Assembly (NCBI RefSeq): GCF_019279795.1
Contig: NC_056748.1
Span: forward strand, 607,699,136 to 607,763,135
Length of the DNA stretch: 64,000 bases
DNA from: Protopterus annectens
Taxonomy: Eukaryota; Chordata; Ceratodontiformes; Protopteridae
Reading direction: 5' to 3'
Shown: positions 19,590-30,354 of the stretch, piece after piece
How positions within the stretch are numbered: the stretch's first letter is position 1
Layout of the letters: each line of letters begins with the position of its first letter
Notes under the pieces: model-generated
Seen by the model: the letters and a program-made list of their open reading frames with translations, nothing else
Told to the model about the DNA's origin: nothing
The model's database searches: none
Made by a program: the position numbers and the translations under genes

Positions 19590-20400
19590 TGTGTGTGTGA
19601 ACCCTGTACCACAGCAAGGTAACCACTCACAGATGCTTGTCATAATCTAACATTGGTACTAAATGACAGTCAGTGTGTACCCTAGCACTTCAATTCATAA
19701 TGGTCTGAATGTAGTAACACTACAGTGATCATTAAATGATCCTGGATGAGCTTGACAGGGAAGGGGGTGTGACAGCAATGTGGTCACACTTTATATTCGC
19801 ATGGGTATGGCCCCCAATTTGAAACTTGCTGGGGGGCCCCAAAATGCTAGCACCAGCTGTGGGTACTCAACACACAAAGTAGTTGCTCTGCACTCACTGA
19901 GTTACTGGCACAGTTTCAGAGATGGTTTATTGGAAAAATACAAGGCACTACTGACCACCTCTGCATGATGGGCAGCTGTGCACAAATGAGCCAAATGCAT
20001 ACAGACATTTAAAATACAGGAAGCTGTCTTCTAAGCCCTCTGGCCAGTAAAATATTTACTCTTACAGCATTCTTATGTGCTTCTCAACTCAGATAGACCA
20101 GGCCACCACCTACTGCCAGTAGATTGATTATCCCAGTCCTCTTAATATAAAAACAGAAACAAAGATTTCTCAAGAGTGTAATGTTACTGCAACACAACTT
20201 AAACAATCTACCTGGACAAGGGAATTTCATGTACTGGAGACCTTTAAAATTATTTTAAGTGCAAAATCAACAAATAAAGCAAAAGTAAAGCAGTAGCACT
20301 CTAAGACAGTTAACTGAAGTGAAAAAATAATAAGATAAATATATTCTCTACCAAGGATGGAATAGGATTGATACAAGAAAATATTTGACAGAAGACTAAC
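19590..20400. other. Unassigned DNA, possibly LTR-like in part
   Basis: Between 19,860 and 20,220 the minus strand has an AATAAA within a terminal-repeat-like context downstream of the Gypsy integrase fossil. It could be a solo or 3' LTR, but no matching partner was found in the window. No coding similarity is seen. Confidence 0.3.
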
Positions 20401-20473
20401 TGATTCCACTGGGGATTGAAACCAGGACCTTCTGCATGTGAAATAGATGTGATAACCATTACACTATGGAACC
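20401..20473 (-). tRNA. tRNA-Val(CAC)-like sequence, probable pseudogene
   Basis: A 73-nt minus-strand match to vertebrate tRNA-Val. It has an acceptor stem GGTTCCA/TGGAATC, a D-arm with TAGTGTAATGGTTATCA (A box), and an anticodon loop TTCACAT with anticodon CAC. The B-box-like GGTTTCAATCC departs from the GGTTCGAATCC consensus. The anticodon stem has an A-C mismatch and the T-arm folds imperfectly. It may be a decayed tRNA gene or the head of an unrecognised SINE. Confidence 0.65.
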
Positions 20474-20474
20474 T

Positions 20475-21330
20475 TAAATATGCATGGTACATATATCACT
20501 CACCCTAGCAGCTTTATCTCAGTCATCATCACATCTCCCCATTAAGAGCTACTTTTTTTGAAGTTATAAACTACAAAGGTGCACTATCGCTGCACCCGAC
20601 ATTTAACAGTGTGGACTGATCCTGCAAAAGCAAACGTTTAAGTCATGTGAAAAATATGGTTATTTCTGAAACATTTGTAACTATATTACTAACAATCACG
20701 TAACTGTCCCAATGACTCTAGCAAAAGGGGAAGTGCTTTGAAACATAGATTTCTCAGCCACTCATCATTACTCAAGTACAACTCACACTAACTGGAACTG
20801 GAAGCAAAAGGAAAACACGAGAAAGTAAACGTTGAGATAAGTTGGTATGAAAAGCATTAGGACTTTTACAATCACTAGAAAAAAGAGAGAAAACAGGATG
20901 AGGAACAGGAGAAAGTCATTCCTGATTGTGTTGGTTGGACAGTACACAGTCAGCCTCTGTGAATACCTGAGTCAAACTTCCGCTCTAGTCTCAAATGTTC
21001 AAGTGACATAGCTCTTTTCTTAGTCATATACAGATTTATTGTGCATTGATCTGTTTATTCTCATCTCAGACTGGTTATTTTTATGAGATAATGCATTCAG
21101 GTTGACACTCATCAGGTAACAATTGGATATGTCTTCTGTTATGGCAAACCAGGGCAACATCTTCTGTTGGCACCATGTAGGATCATAGAGCAGTAGTCTT
21201 CTGTATAGTGACTCCTGCTGTATTCTACCACCCCCACACCCATCCCTCTGTCATCAGGTGGAAAGATTGATCTGGATGTAGGACAGGTAGCTGGAGTACA
21301 AAATAACATTGGTCATAAAATATTTGGCCA
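20475..21330. other. Unassigned DNA
   Basis: No recognisable coding or repeat signature. It is bounded by the tRNA-like sequence and the Gypsy integrase fossil. Confidence 0.4.
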
Positions 21331-22000
21331 ACCTTTGGCTTGCTGGCCATTTTCTTTGAATGTTTTGCATGGAATTCAAAGCTTTAGCTTTTTTTTGGTC
21401 ATTTTGTTTGAATTTCTATATGAAATTACTTTAGGAACAAGTTTTGACTCTGGCTTGGCATGTCAGTTTCTGTTTGTCTTACAGCCATTAACTTCAAATG
21501 GCTTACTCCTGTACCACTGTATGGAGCACCTCCATATTCCATGAGAGCTCTGCGGGGATCTGTTTGTCTCAGTATGTTTTGAGCTGTTAGTGTTGCCTTA
21601 TCATCTTCAACAATTGATTGCAGATAGTGAAGTCTTGATGTAGTGTCAGTAAAACCATAGTTAGTAACAAACTACTGGGACTTGTTTAACCTAAACCATG
21701 TACCATTGTCTGTAACCAGTTCTATGGGTAGACTCTCTTACATTGTCTTGACTGTAGCTATGATTTGTTTGCTAGTTGTGCTTGATACACAGATTTCTAT
21801 GTCAAGAGAGTTGAGTCCACAATAGTGAGTTAGTTTTTGTCTTCAGACTTACAAAAGTCAGCAAATATCTTTTGTCATGGGCTTTGTGTTAAGATTGTTG
21901 ACATGATTGGTTTTCATCTCTGCAATGGTTTTTGCACACTACAGAATTGATATTTGGATACCAGGTTAATAATTTGCTGATGTTAGATCTTACAATGTCT
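21330..22000 (-). mobile_element. Gypsy-type LTR retrotransposon fossil (integrase region)
   Basis: The minus strand shows the remains of a Ty3/Gypsy integrase core, recognisable by its order of conserved segments (the zinc-binding/core junction and the catalytic core with its DNG region). The copy is old and carries many breaks across the whole stretch. No gag, protease or RT part is recognised nearby. One possible LTR-like stretch lies downstream at 19.86-20.22 kb. Confidence 0.55.
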
Positions 22001-22129
22001 TAAACTGGCAGTGGCCATGTTACACATATACAATATATACAAACACGCTAACAGCTTTACTCCACTTAATATAATAGCTGTCAAGATCCCTAGCATGCCT
22101 AGAATTATATTGTTCCTTTGTTTGCTCCA

Positions 22130-25100
22130 ATGTTTCTGTATCACAAATCTGGGGTATTTAACTCAGGTCTTCTTTTTATAACTTCTCCAAGCATTTTGGT
22201 TTCTAGTACCATGAATAGAATGGATTCCATTCCTAAGTCAGGGTATGATTCAAGTTTAAGAAATTAGTATTGTCTCACTTCTTGATGTTAGTCAAGAATG
22301 TTCTTCTCAGCATTACAATGTGCACAGAATTGCCTCCTTCTACAGTTTATAAAGGGTTATATATATTGGTAGCATATTTAAGTACAAGTAAATTATTTCT
22401 GATTAGTCCTATTGCTCCTACTACTATTGGAATTGTCTGGATATCTTTCTTCCATATTGCTCTCATTTCTGCTTGTAAATCCTGATATTTTATAACTTTG
22501 TGGCTCTCTGTATGTAAGACAATTTAATCACTAGGTGAAGCAATGTCAGTGACCAGTGCTACTTCTGACTTTTTGTGGACTACTATATCTGGTTTTATTG
22601 CATCTATTTTTTGAATTTTTGATAATAGAGGATCCCATGTGATATAAACTACATTATTCTTTATAATGCTCTGCAGTTCATGGTTTCAATACTTCTCAGC
22701 TACTTCTATATTGCAGTGGTTGCACAATCCATAATGCAACAATCTTGGTACATTGTTGTGCCTTTCAGTATACAGACCTACTATCAGGAGTTTATAGCAC
22801 CCAGCAATGAAATGTGCAACTGTTTCCAGTTCTGTTTTAGAACACCTGCATTTGTCTGTTTTTCCCATGTTACCAGTAGACTTTGGAAACCAACTTGTAC
22901 ATAGCCCACTGTCATGAGGCACCATTATGAGCCTTTCACCTTTTGGTTTCCATTCACCCCTCCTTAACCATTCCTGCATCAGAATGTGGTCAATGTGAGG
23001 TTGTTCCAAAAGATCTCTACACTTGTCATTATCTTTGTGGATTTTCAAATTTTCTTTCCTTCTTGTCGGATCATTTTCTTTTTATTACTTCTTTTGTTTG
23101 GCAGATATTGCTGCTGTCAGATTTTTGTCTTCTTCTGGTTTGATTTCCATTTCCTCTTTATTCTGAAATGCTTCTGCTAAACTAAACAAAGATATGGTCT
23201 GAGACTTCTTCTCATATTTTAAAATGTTCACTATGATTGGATCTGATGAAGAATGCAGATATGTATGCAAGCCCCTTGACTGCAGATCTATAAATGTGGT
23301 CAGTTTTGAGGAGGCCCATGCTTTCTACAGAGTGATGACTATATTATCCTGGTATACATTGTTTTTATATATAATCTGATAAGCATGAATGATTTTTCTT
23401 GTTTTTGTGTCCAACTAATTTAAGTTTTTTGGTTAGCCAGTGACAGCAAAGATGTAAGTTAGAACATAAAGAGCAAATTGATTTAGAGCTTAAACTGTAT
23501 TACTTGAGGTTAAGGCAGTTTTCGAAACTAGCTTTAGTTTTTCCATTATTCCTGTCTGAGCTTTATTCTCATTTGTTCATGTTTTATTGCTGGCCCTTCA
23601 TCTGTTTCAAATAGTTATACACTCCCTCCTGCTCTTGTTTCTTTATATCACAGTCTTGTCACAATCTGATATTTTGTCTTGCAGCTTTTCTTTTTTAAAT
23701 GCTGCTTTTTCAGATTTATCAAGACCAAATGTCATTCTTTTATCCTCCCAAGAAAATTTTAAGGATTTGCAGTTGTACATTCAACTCTTCATCTCGTCAG
23801 CTATACAATTTTAATTCATCCACGAAAAGTAGATGAGAAATCTGTAGAAGAGGTTGGTTTCTGTCAGCCAAATTGTAACCAGAGCCTAATAAACAACTTA
23901 ATAGGTTAAAAGAAAGACAAAAAGTGGCAATGAAAAAGAAGCATCCTAGGATATACCCATATGAATTTTTTATCACTGGAGTAATTATTTGTCCTCTGTC
24001 ATGGCTTAGCTGCAAAGTGGATCCACTGTTTTATGGTCACTGTAATGTAATTGATCGCTGTACTACTGTGTATCTATAAGCATTTCATTATCCATGAACG
24101 TGGGATGTAAACAAATGCTTTTTGTAATCTATCCATGCCACACTTAGATTCTGTCTAATATGGCTCTGATCAGCAACACATGAACTTTGTAGCACATGAT
24201 TTTCATTAACTTTTTGTTATATTTCCATAATAGTTTTCTTTTCTAAATAACTACAAACTCTTTCTGCATCAATTCCAGTATATAATTTGTATATTACCAG
24301 AAGACAAGTTGTTGGTCTATAGTTTTTAGGATGGCTTGCAGGTTCAGTCTTAAGGAGGAGTATCTATCAGTTTTACTGTTTTTAATCAGATTGACAACTG
24401 TTCAAGATGTACATATACATAACGCAACTCAGGGCAAAATCTTTGTGTAGCCAGAAGCTGGGTCTGGACCAGTGGGTTTCTATTGAGGGTTTTTTCTTAA
24501 TTTTGTCCCAATTTGTCTGACTGTTACATCATCCCATTTCATATCCTCTACATTGGAACTCTTTCTTTTAATTCTTCTATCCATTCAGTAGTTTTGTTGT
24601 GCTCAATAGGATCTTCACAAATACTCCTCCAAAATCTACATACTTCTTTGTTGGGTGGTATTTCTATTCATTTTGCTTTATTTACCAGTTCTCTATAAAC
24701 CATTTAGGTCATTAATGAATTGCTTTTTTTGTACTTTTCATTTACATTTATTTTCATATCATCCAAGTTTTTTCTGCTAGTCTGATATTTTGAGTTTATT
24801 ATTAGAAATGGCGTATGATAAATATTGGTCTGTTTGATACTTTGCATTGCTTTTACCACATCTGTCTTTCTAAGTATATTGATGAGCCATTCCATTTTCT
24901 GTATTCTTTAAACAGTGATATTTTTTATCTTCATTACTTTATAGTTGTCTATATTTGTTGCTTTTATGGCAGCATTCTACTTATTCACTTTCTTTCTTTT
25001 ATTACTCTACATTTTTGTGGTAGCACTTTATCCATTATTCGTTTAGCTGCATAGCAATATATCCTGTTTATTGCTGTTATATCACATGAATTTCCCTTAA

Positions 25101-25200
25101 TAGTCCTGATTACTGTGTTCAAATGTTTTACCAATCTCCTAACATTATGGATCTTTTTACTTCCTCTAAACAATTTCTTTCGTCTTTCTCAGTCTTTCTA
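22130..25200 (-). pseudogene. RLE-type LINE (R2/R4/NeSL-like), decayed
   Basis: A minus-strand non-LTR retrotransposon with a C-terminal restriction-like endonuclease. In order: an N-terminal region near 25,170-24,985, an EWIEELKERVP segment near 24,580, an RT segment CGMDRLQKAF near 24,130, RT catalytic box ISHLLFVDELKLYS near 23,840-23,800 (normally VDDLKLY; here the second Asp is Glu), and a zinc knuckle CRCSKTELETVAHFIAGC plus YTERHNNVPRLLHYGLC (22,860-22,720). The endonuclease region (22,680-22,200) follows. The CxC...H...C knuckle followed by RHN is diagnostic of RLE LINEs. Many frameshifts and stops are present. Confidence 0.8.
22686..23048 (-). pseudogene. RLE-LINE zinc-knuckle region
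   Basis: A 120-codon open segment. It starts KIHKDNDKCRDLLEQPHID and proceeds to WFPKSTGNMGKTDKCRCSKT. The knuckle CRCSKTELETVAHFIAGC (CxC-x8-H-x4-C) is followed by LYTERHNNV and LLHYGLC. In RLE elements this knuckle and the RHN/RHD motif lie between RT and endonuclease and help bind the target and RNA. The segment is open but isolated by breaks on both sides. Confidence 0.8.
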
Positions 25201-25210
25201 TCCATCTCTA

Positions 25211-25510
25211 TTAAATCAAGCAGACTTCCTTTAAATCAGTTTCTTCTGGACCGATAGCATCTTCTTTGCTCTCTGTTTCCTTTGAATCTTCTACAGAAAG
25301 TTCCAGAATCTCTTTCTGTGATACATTCTCTTCAAATGCATCCTGCTTCATCTGCTGCTCCTCCATATAGGAACACATTGGCCCATCACACCACAACATT
25401 ACCGGCATTAGAGTTGCCATTGTTTCCTGCTCTTTCCCTTTCTGTGCAACTTCAACTCCACTTTCATGCAGATCTCCTAGACGAAGCTCCAAAATATTGC
25501 CCTGTGGCAA
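25211..25510 (-). CDS. Hypothetical acidic ORF, 99 codons
   Basis: A Glu-rich frame with two similar halves (GNILELRLGDLHESGVE and KEILELSVEDSKETESKE). It lies directly upstream of the RLE-LINE on the same strand and could be a leftover of its N-terminal region, or chance. No domain is recognised. The sequence between it and the LINE is short. Confidence 0.25.
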   Translation of the reverse strand: MPQGNILELRLGDLHESGVEVAQKGKEQETMATLMPVMLWCDGPMCSYMEEQQMKQDAFEENVSQKEILELSVEDSKETESKEDAIGPEETDLKEVCLI

Positions 25511-25534
25511 ATCCTCTGTAGATGCCTCCTGCTC

Positions 25535-26960
25535 TTATTCAAACAGCATGGATTCTTGCCATTAAACAGCACACTAACAGCCATTTGGACCCACATTGGC
25601 CCAGTTCTCTCAGATATGGGCAAAAGAGACCTTATTGGTACTATATTTGTTGACCTAACCAAATCTTTTTATCTAGTATATCACAATTTATTATTAAACC
25701 ACCTTCTTGATATAGGCATTAGTCCAGGCCCTGGTTTGACAGCTATCTTTTTAACTACCATTGCTGTGTAAAAGTCAACTAATTATTTTCACATCTATTC
25801 CACATCAAACAAAGAATACTGCAAGGCTCCATCCTCACTCCCCTCCTCTTGTCCATCTTCATAAATAAACTACCCGGATCTATGACACTGGATCGAAAAC
25901 TGATTTCATCGAACGGCTTTTACACCAAAAATGCCGCTAATAGAAATCAGTTTTGTGAGATCACAGTACAGTGAAGATAGGAAAATTTGCCCTTTCCTCA
26001 CTGTAGTGCAATCTCAGAGTTGGTATATTTATTTAGCTGGGGGGGGCACAGCCCCCACAAAGCCAATTTCTATCAGTGTCATTTTCGGTGTAAAAGCCAT
26101 TTGATGAAATCAATTTTCAATCCAGTGTCATAGACCCAACTACGCTTGGACCATCCCCACCTTCCTTACTACTTTATGCTGATGACACAGTAATATTTTG
26201 TTCTAATAAATCCTTAACAGTCCTTCAGAAAGAGCTGTAGGCTGACGTCCTTGCTCTTAACATGTGAATCAATATAGAAAATCTTCCTTTCAACTCTTCA
26301 GAACTGAAAACAAGGCTCTGTGGAACCAAGACAAAGCTAAATAAAACTTCTACACGATTACTAATCTTTGATCACAATATCTGCATTAGAAAAAATTGTT
26401 CTTCATTTAAGTATCTAGGTATTTGACTAGACCTCTTCCTTAGCGTCAAACAACACCTAGTAGACATTAGGAAAAACACATTTTAACAAAATTCCCCCTT
26501 TCTTTCCAAATGCTCTAGAAAAGGAATAGGCAATGTGATTCTACAAGCCCAAGTGAACATGGACTCCCACTAATAGCATATGCCTCAAAAAGATACTCCA
26601 CAGTGATTCAGGAACTCACTAACAGAATCTACTGATTCATCACAGATTCCCCAAAACATGAACACCACTGCACAACACTACAAAAAGCAAAATAGCTCCC
26701 AGCCTAAGGAAGATTTACCTCTTATGTTCTCAATTTTGCACAATCCTACACAGACACACAATTTCATTTCTGGCAGCCAAAGTAATAAGGAAAACCTTTT
26801 CTTGCAGTCTCAGGAATCAAAGCCACCCAGGTTGTACCCTACTGGTTGTTAAAACTAAACTACACAGTACAGATCATAGTTTATCCTTACTAGGGACTAA
26901 AGTATCTCCCACTCTATCTCAAAAAATATATTCTAACAGAAAATTCAGAACATAACTAAA
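25535..26960 (+). pseudogene. AP-type LINE RT fragment (L2/Rex-like), split by a MITE
   Basis: The plus-strand translation reads QHGFLPLNSTLTAIW, GTIFVDLTKSFYLVYHNLLL, then ILQGSILTPLLLSIFINKLP up to 25,875. After the MITE it resumes with SLLLYADDTVIFCSNKSLTV (catalytic YADD) and SSFKYLGI. The order HGF.P.NST, FVDL.K.F, QGS.L.PLL, YADD, KYLGI identifies the RT. It starts abruptly at the RT fingers (5'-truncated). Several frameshifts and stops are present. A 64-codon open piece at 26,658-26,852 belongs to the degraded C-terminus. The 3' end is unclear, before the CA/TA repeats. Confidence 0.75.
25876..26137. mobile_element. MITE, family 'GGGTCTATGACA', 262 bp
   Basis: Long inverted ends: left GGATCTATGACACTGGATCG and right, reverse-complemented, GGGTCTATGACACTGGATTG, continuing about 50 bp with GATTTCATC and GGCTTTTACACC. 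Flanks are AACTACCC (25,868-25,875) and AACTACGC (26,138-26,145), an 8-bp TSD with one mismatch. The interior is GC-skewed with a GGGGGGGCACAGCCCCC palindrome. It interrupts the LINE RT between its QGS box and YADD box. It is non-coding. Confidence 0.85.
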
Positions 26961-27129
26961 ACATTATCTTCATAATGATGCTTAGTGCAGATGCCACCAC
27001 TCTGGTCACATGACCTAACATAATCTTGCCCTAGACCATCACTCTACCTCCTAACAAATTTGTATGATATCACTTGTAAATTCGGCTAACACAAGAGTCA
27101 CTCTGACTGCAATGTACATAACTATATAC

Positions 27130-27131
<2 letters not shown>

Positions 27132-27175
<44 letters not shown>

Positions 27176-27183
27176 GATATACA

Positions 27184-27259
<76 letters not shown>
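27132..27259. repeat. Compound (TA)n(CA)n microsatellite
   Basis: (TA)n at 27,132-27,154 runs into (CA)n at 27,155-27,174. A short interruption precedes (CA)n at 27,186-27,259. Open frames here are simple-sequence artefacts. Confidence 0.98.
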
Positions 27260-27260
<1 letters not shown>

Positions 27261-27359
27261 TTTTGTATATTCCCAGATTTGTGTGAATGCTCCTCTCTAT
27301 ATTGTACATAGTGATTGCTTATATTTGTATTGTATATTCATGACAATTACCTTACCATA

Positions 27360-27888
27360 GCCACTCCAGTGGCATAAATTAATAAAGCTATGACCATATT
27401 CCAGGCAATTTGGGTTCAAATAGCATCTCAGGCATGTGACAAAAAGACAGGGAGGGAAGGGTGCTACAATCCCTTGTGGGTGGGTGATTTCTTAGTTGTT
27501 TCCTGTGATGTCACACCAAAAGGAGTGGGCCAAATGTTGGAATAAGGTGGGATCAAAGCTGAGCTGCTGTGGAGGTGGGGAGATATGCCACTCATCCTCA
27601 CTGTATGCCCACCCCTCAGATGTAACATATGGGGCCAAAGGGAGGAAGGAAGCAACAAGGGTAGGTCAAAAATGGAAAAATAGTGACACGTGGACAGCCA
27701 GACCACCAGGATGACTTCAATGTACACATTGGCCCCAGTCTTGTCAGAGATCATCCTATAGTTAAGGAGGTGGCTTACAGACCCAGCCGTGGTCATAGGG
27801 CATTGAGTAGTTAACCAGAGGATGATGTAGGAGGAAGAGAAATCCTAAAAAAAATTAAAATAAAAAAAAAACATTGCTTTGCCATAGC

Positions 27889-27890
<2 letters not shown>
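27360..27890. other. Unassigned, comparatively GC-rich DNA
   Basis: No TE similarity and no convincing exon structure. The 110-codon minus frame (27,464-27,796) has no family resemblance. Confidence 0.35.
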
Positions 27891-27957
<67 letters not shown>

Positions 27958-27963
27958 ACACAT

Positions 27964-28022
<59 letters not shown>
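27891..28022. repeat. (GT)n(TA)n compound microsatellite
   Basis: (TG)n at 27,891-27,956 followed by (TA)n at 27,966-28,022. Same dinucleotide pair as 27,132-27,259 in the opposite order. Confidence 0.98.
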
Positions 28023-28024
<2 letters not shown>

Positions 28025-28031
<7 letters not shown>

Positions 28032-28850
28032 TTCTTTCCTTACTTATTTAATTCTATCCATACTGACACTGTAATTGTCTTTTGTGATCAATGTTCTATT
28101 CCGGTTAACAAATTCAAATAAATAAACTGCATGTTTATCCTATCCACAGTCTACTTTTTGTCACAGCAGCTAAGGAAAAAAGAGCAGTGCTATTATACTC
28201 AGTTTGCCCCTACCCATAATTCTCTGCTATGGACTTCTTGAGTACTCCAAGACAAAAGATACTTCAACAGCAAATGTTAGTTCTAGCTGTATGAATACAG
28301 CATCTGGCTAAGCTTTATCTTGCATTTCAGTAGTGAATGGACAGACACCACAATCTCTTCTTAATGTCTTACTTTATTATTTGTAAATAACTCCATAAAC
28401 AACACAAAACAAAACTGAATGCTTCTTTTTTCTGAAAGGTCCATATCTGCTTTTTTAATTTACTTGATTTTACTTAACCATCTGCTCAGTATGCTAATGA
28501 AAATAAATGTATTACTTTTTAAATATAATAGGTGGCATATTAACTTAATTATTAAAGTTCTTCTACATCTCCAGATATAGGTTATAGATTTTTATCCCAA
28601 AGGAAGCCAAATTTTCATGTGTTTAAGAATCTTTTTGAAATCCTAATGTACTGGCTTGTATTAATTTACCTGAAATATTAGACAAATCCATAGCACAGAA
28701 TTTCTTTAGTTATACACTGACTGCTAATAAAATATTTGATCATCTTCACTAAAACCTAAATTACTGTAATCCAGTTATGTGCTGTAGAGCAATAAAGCCC
28801 TGATTATGACCCAAAAACCTGAGTAGCAGCTTGGGCTCTGATGGAACTGC
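28025..28850. other. Unassigned AT-rich DNA
   Basis: No recognisable element, gene or RNA. Confidence 0.4.
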
Positions 28851-29400
28851 TGACAGACTACAGAACGTTAAGAGTTGACCTGGTCTGGCATACAAGGCTT
28901 CCTCCAACCCATTACTGATGGGTTTACTGCAAATCAGCAAGTCAAATGTCATCAGAAATACTCGGTCTAGGGATCTAAACCTCTTTTGCACCATCAACAG
29001 AATTTTTTGGAGGGAAAGGTATATCTCACAGAGGATACTACTGCTGTAGAACAGATTCCTCATCCACATAAAACAAAGTTTGCCCTGTTCATATTCAAAT
29101 GCAACTTTGGTCTATGGATGGGAATTAGAAAATTTACCCCAGGACTGCCTCCTGTACTATTAATGGACAGAGGCAGCTCCTAAATGCTTTATCCCAAGCA
29201 TGGTTTCTCTCAAATTATCTATAGTAATAGCCCACTTATTCTCATTAGGGGAAATATATAATTGTCGATTATGGGATGGTAAGATCAATCTATAATTAAA
29301 TGGGATAGTTTATTTTGAACACAAAAAGGACAATTGGATAGACTTAAAATGGCCTGCAAGGGCAGCTAACCTAGTACTTTTCTATGAACCTATGAATCTA
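28850..29400 (+). pseudogene. CR1-type LINE 3' fragment, heavily decayed (CR1-C)
   Basis: A broken plus-strand RT C-terminus. Across frames it reads a segment like the CR1 DLVWHTR region, then NKTKFALFIFKCNFGLWMG-like and KFTPGLPPVLLMDRG, matching FKRNLDEWMG and FTPG...LLDR of CR1-D. The 3' end at 29,350-29,400 has GCTAACCTAGTAC and CTATGAACCTATGAA, the family tail. Internal deletions and frameshifts make it older than CR1-D. Confidence 0.75.
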
Positions 29401-30354
29401 TAAACTGGGCAAGAAAGGATGGGAATGACTGACCAATGCTGGTTCACCCATCCTGAGTGGTGAGAGTGGTAGTCCAGTTGCCTGCCTGTCACTTCCAAGC
29501 AACAGTTTACAAGCAATGAAGATACAGCAAAGAACCAGGAATATGAGCTCAGCATTCCCAATTAAGTAATGGTAAAGCTTTCTGTGGATGTCTATAAACA
29601 TGCATTGCATGCAGGATAGGAGCACTGGAGGCCCTCACAGTGATGTAAGCACACATGCCAGCAATGAGGGCGAGGTTAAGACTTAACCATAAAATTTCCA
29701 GTGCTCTGCATTACTGACAGCTTCTTCATGGGCTCATGGACAGATCAGTGGAGTGGCAGTAGCTGGAGGAGTGACAAGCTGTGTGGTGGGTTTTAAGCTC
29801 CAAGGAGGTCCATTGGTAATATACTATCTCTTCAGTCGGCCATCATAATGACAGTTGGGACAGGCATGCCATTCAGTAGGCAGTAGATGAGGCTGATAGG
29901 GCTGCAGAAGGCCTTAGTAGAGCTACCTTCATATCTGTATGGGTAAGTTTCTGCTGATTGGCTGTCACTTGAGTCAGTGGCCATGTTGTCACTGATAGAG
30001 AAAAAACTGTGTGCAGCTCATGGAAGGAATGCTGGTCATCAGCAGGCTGGTAAACAAAAGGGTATAAAAAATAAATAAATACATTACTATGATGTTTCAC
30101 AAAAAAAAGGTTGTTCTACTGATGGAACTTCTGGGATCCTTAACGACCTTCACTTATGCAGTGCCATGTTGTCATGCTTAAAGATACTCAGCATTTAAAC
30201 ACCGACCTCTAAACATGAAGACACTGCAAACCACTTGCAGCCCTGTTTGCTAATCTCCTTTTTCCCTCCATACAGCAGTTCACAATTGCAGTATGACAGC
30301 AAATAATTAAACTAATCTTCATGGTGTGAATACTTCAAACTAAATAAAATGTAA
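29400..30354. other. Unassigned DNA
   Basis: About 950 bases with no recognised family. Short frames on both strands show no resemblance to known proteins. Confidence 0.4.

Noticed and set aside
19860-20220. Definite LTR downstream of the Gypsy fossil
   Set aside because: No second copy, primer-binding site or terminal repeat could be matched, so it is kept only as a weak possibility.
27051-27360. Cys/Val and His/Thr-rich frames at 27.05-27.36 kb and 27.8-28.07 kb
   Set aside because: They translate CA/GT/TA microsatellites and have no coding meaning.
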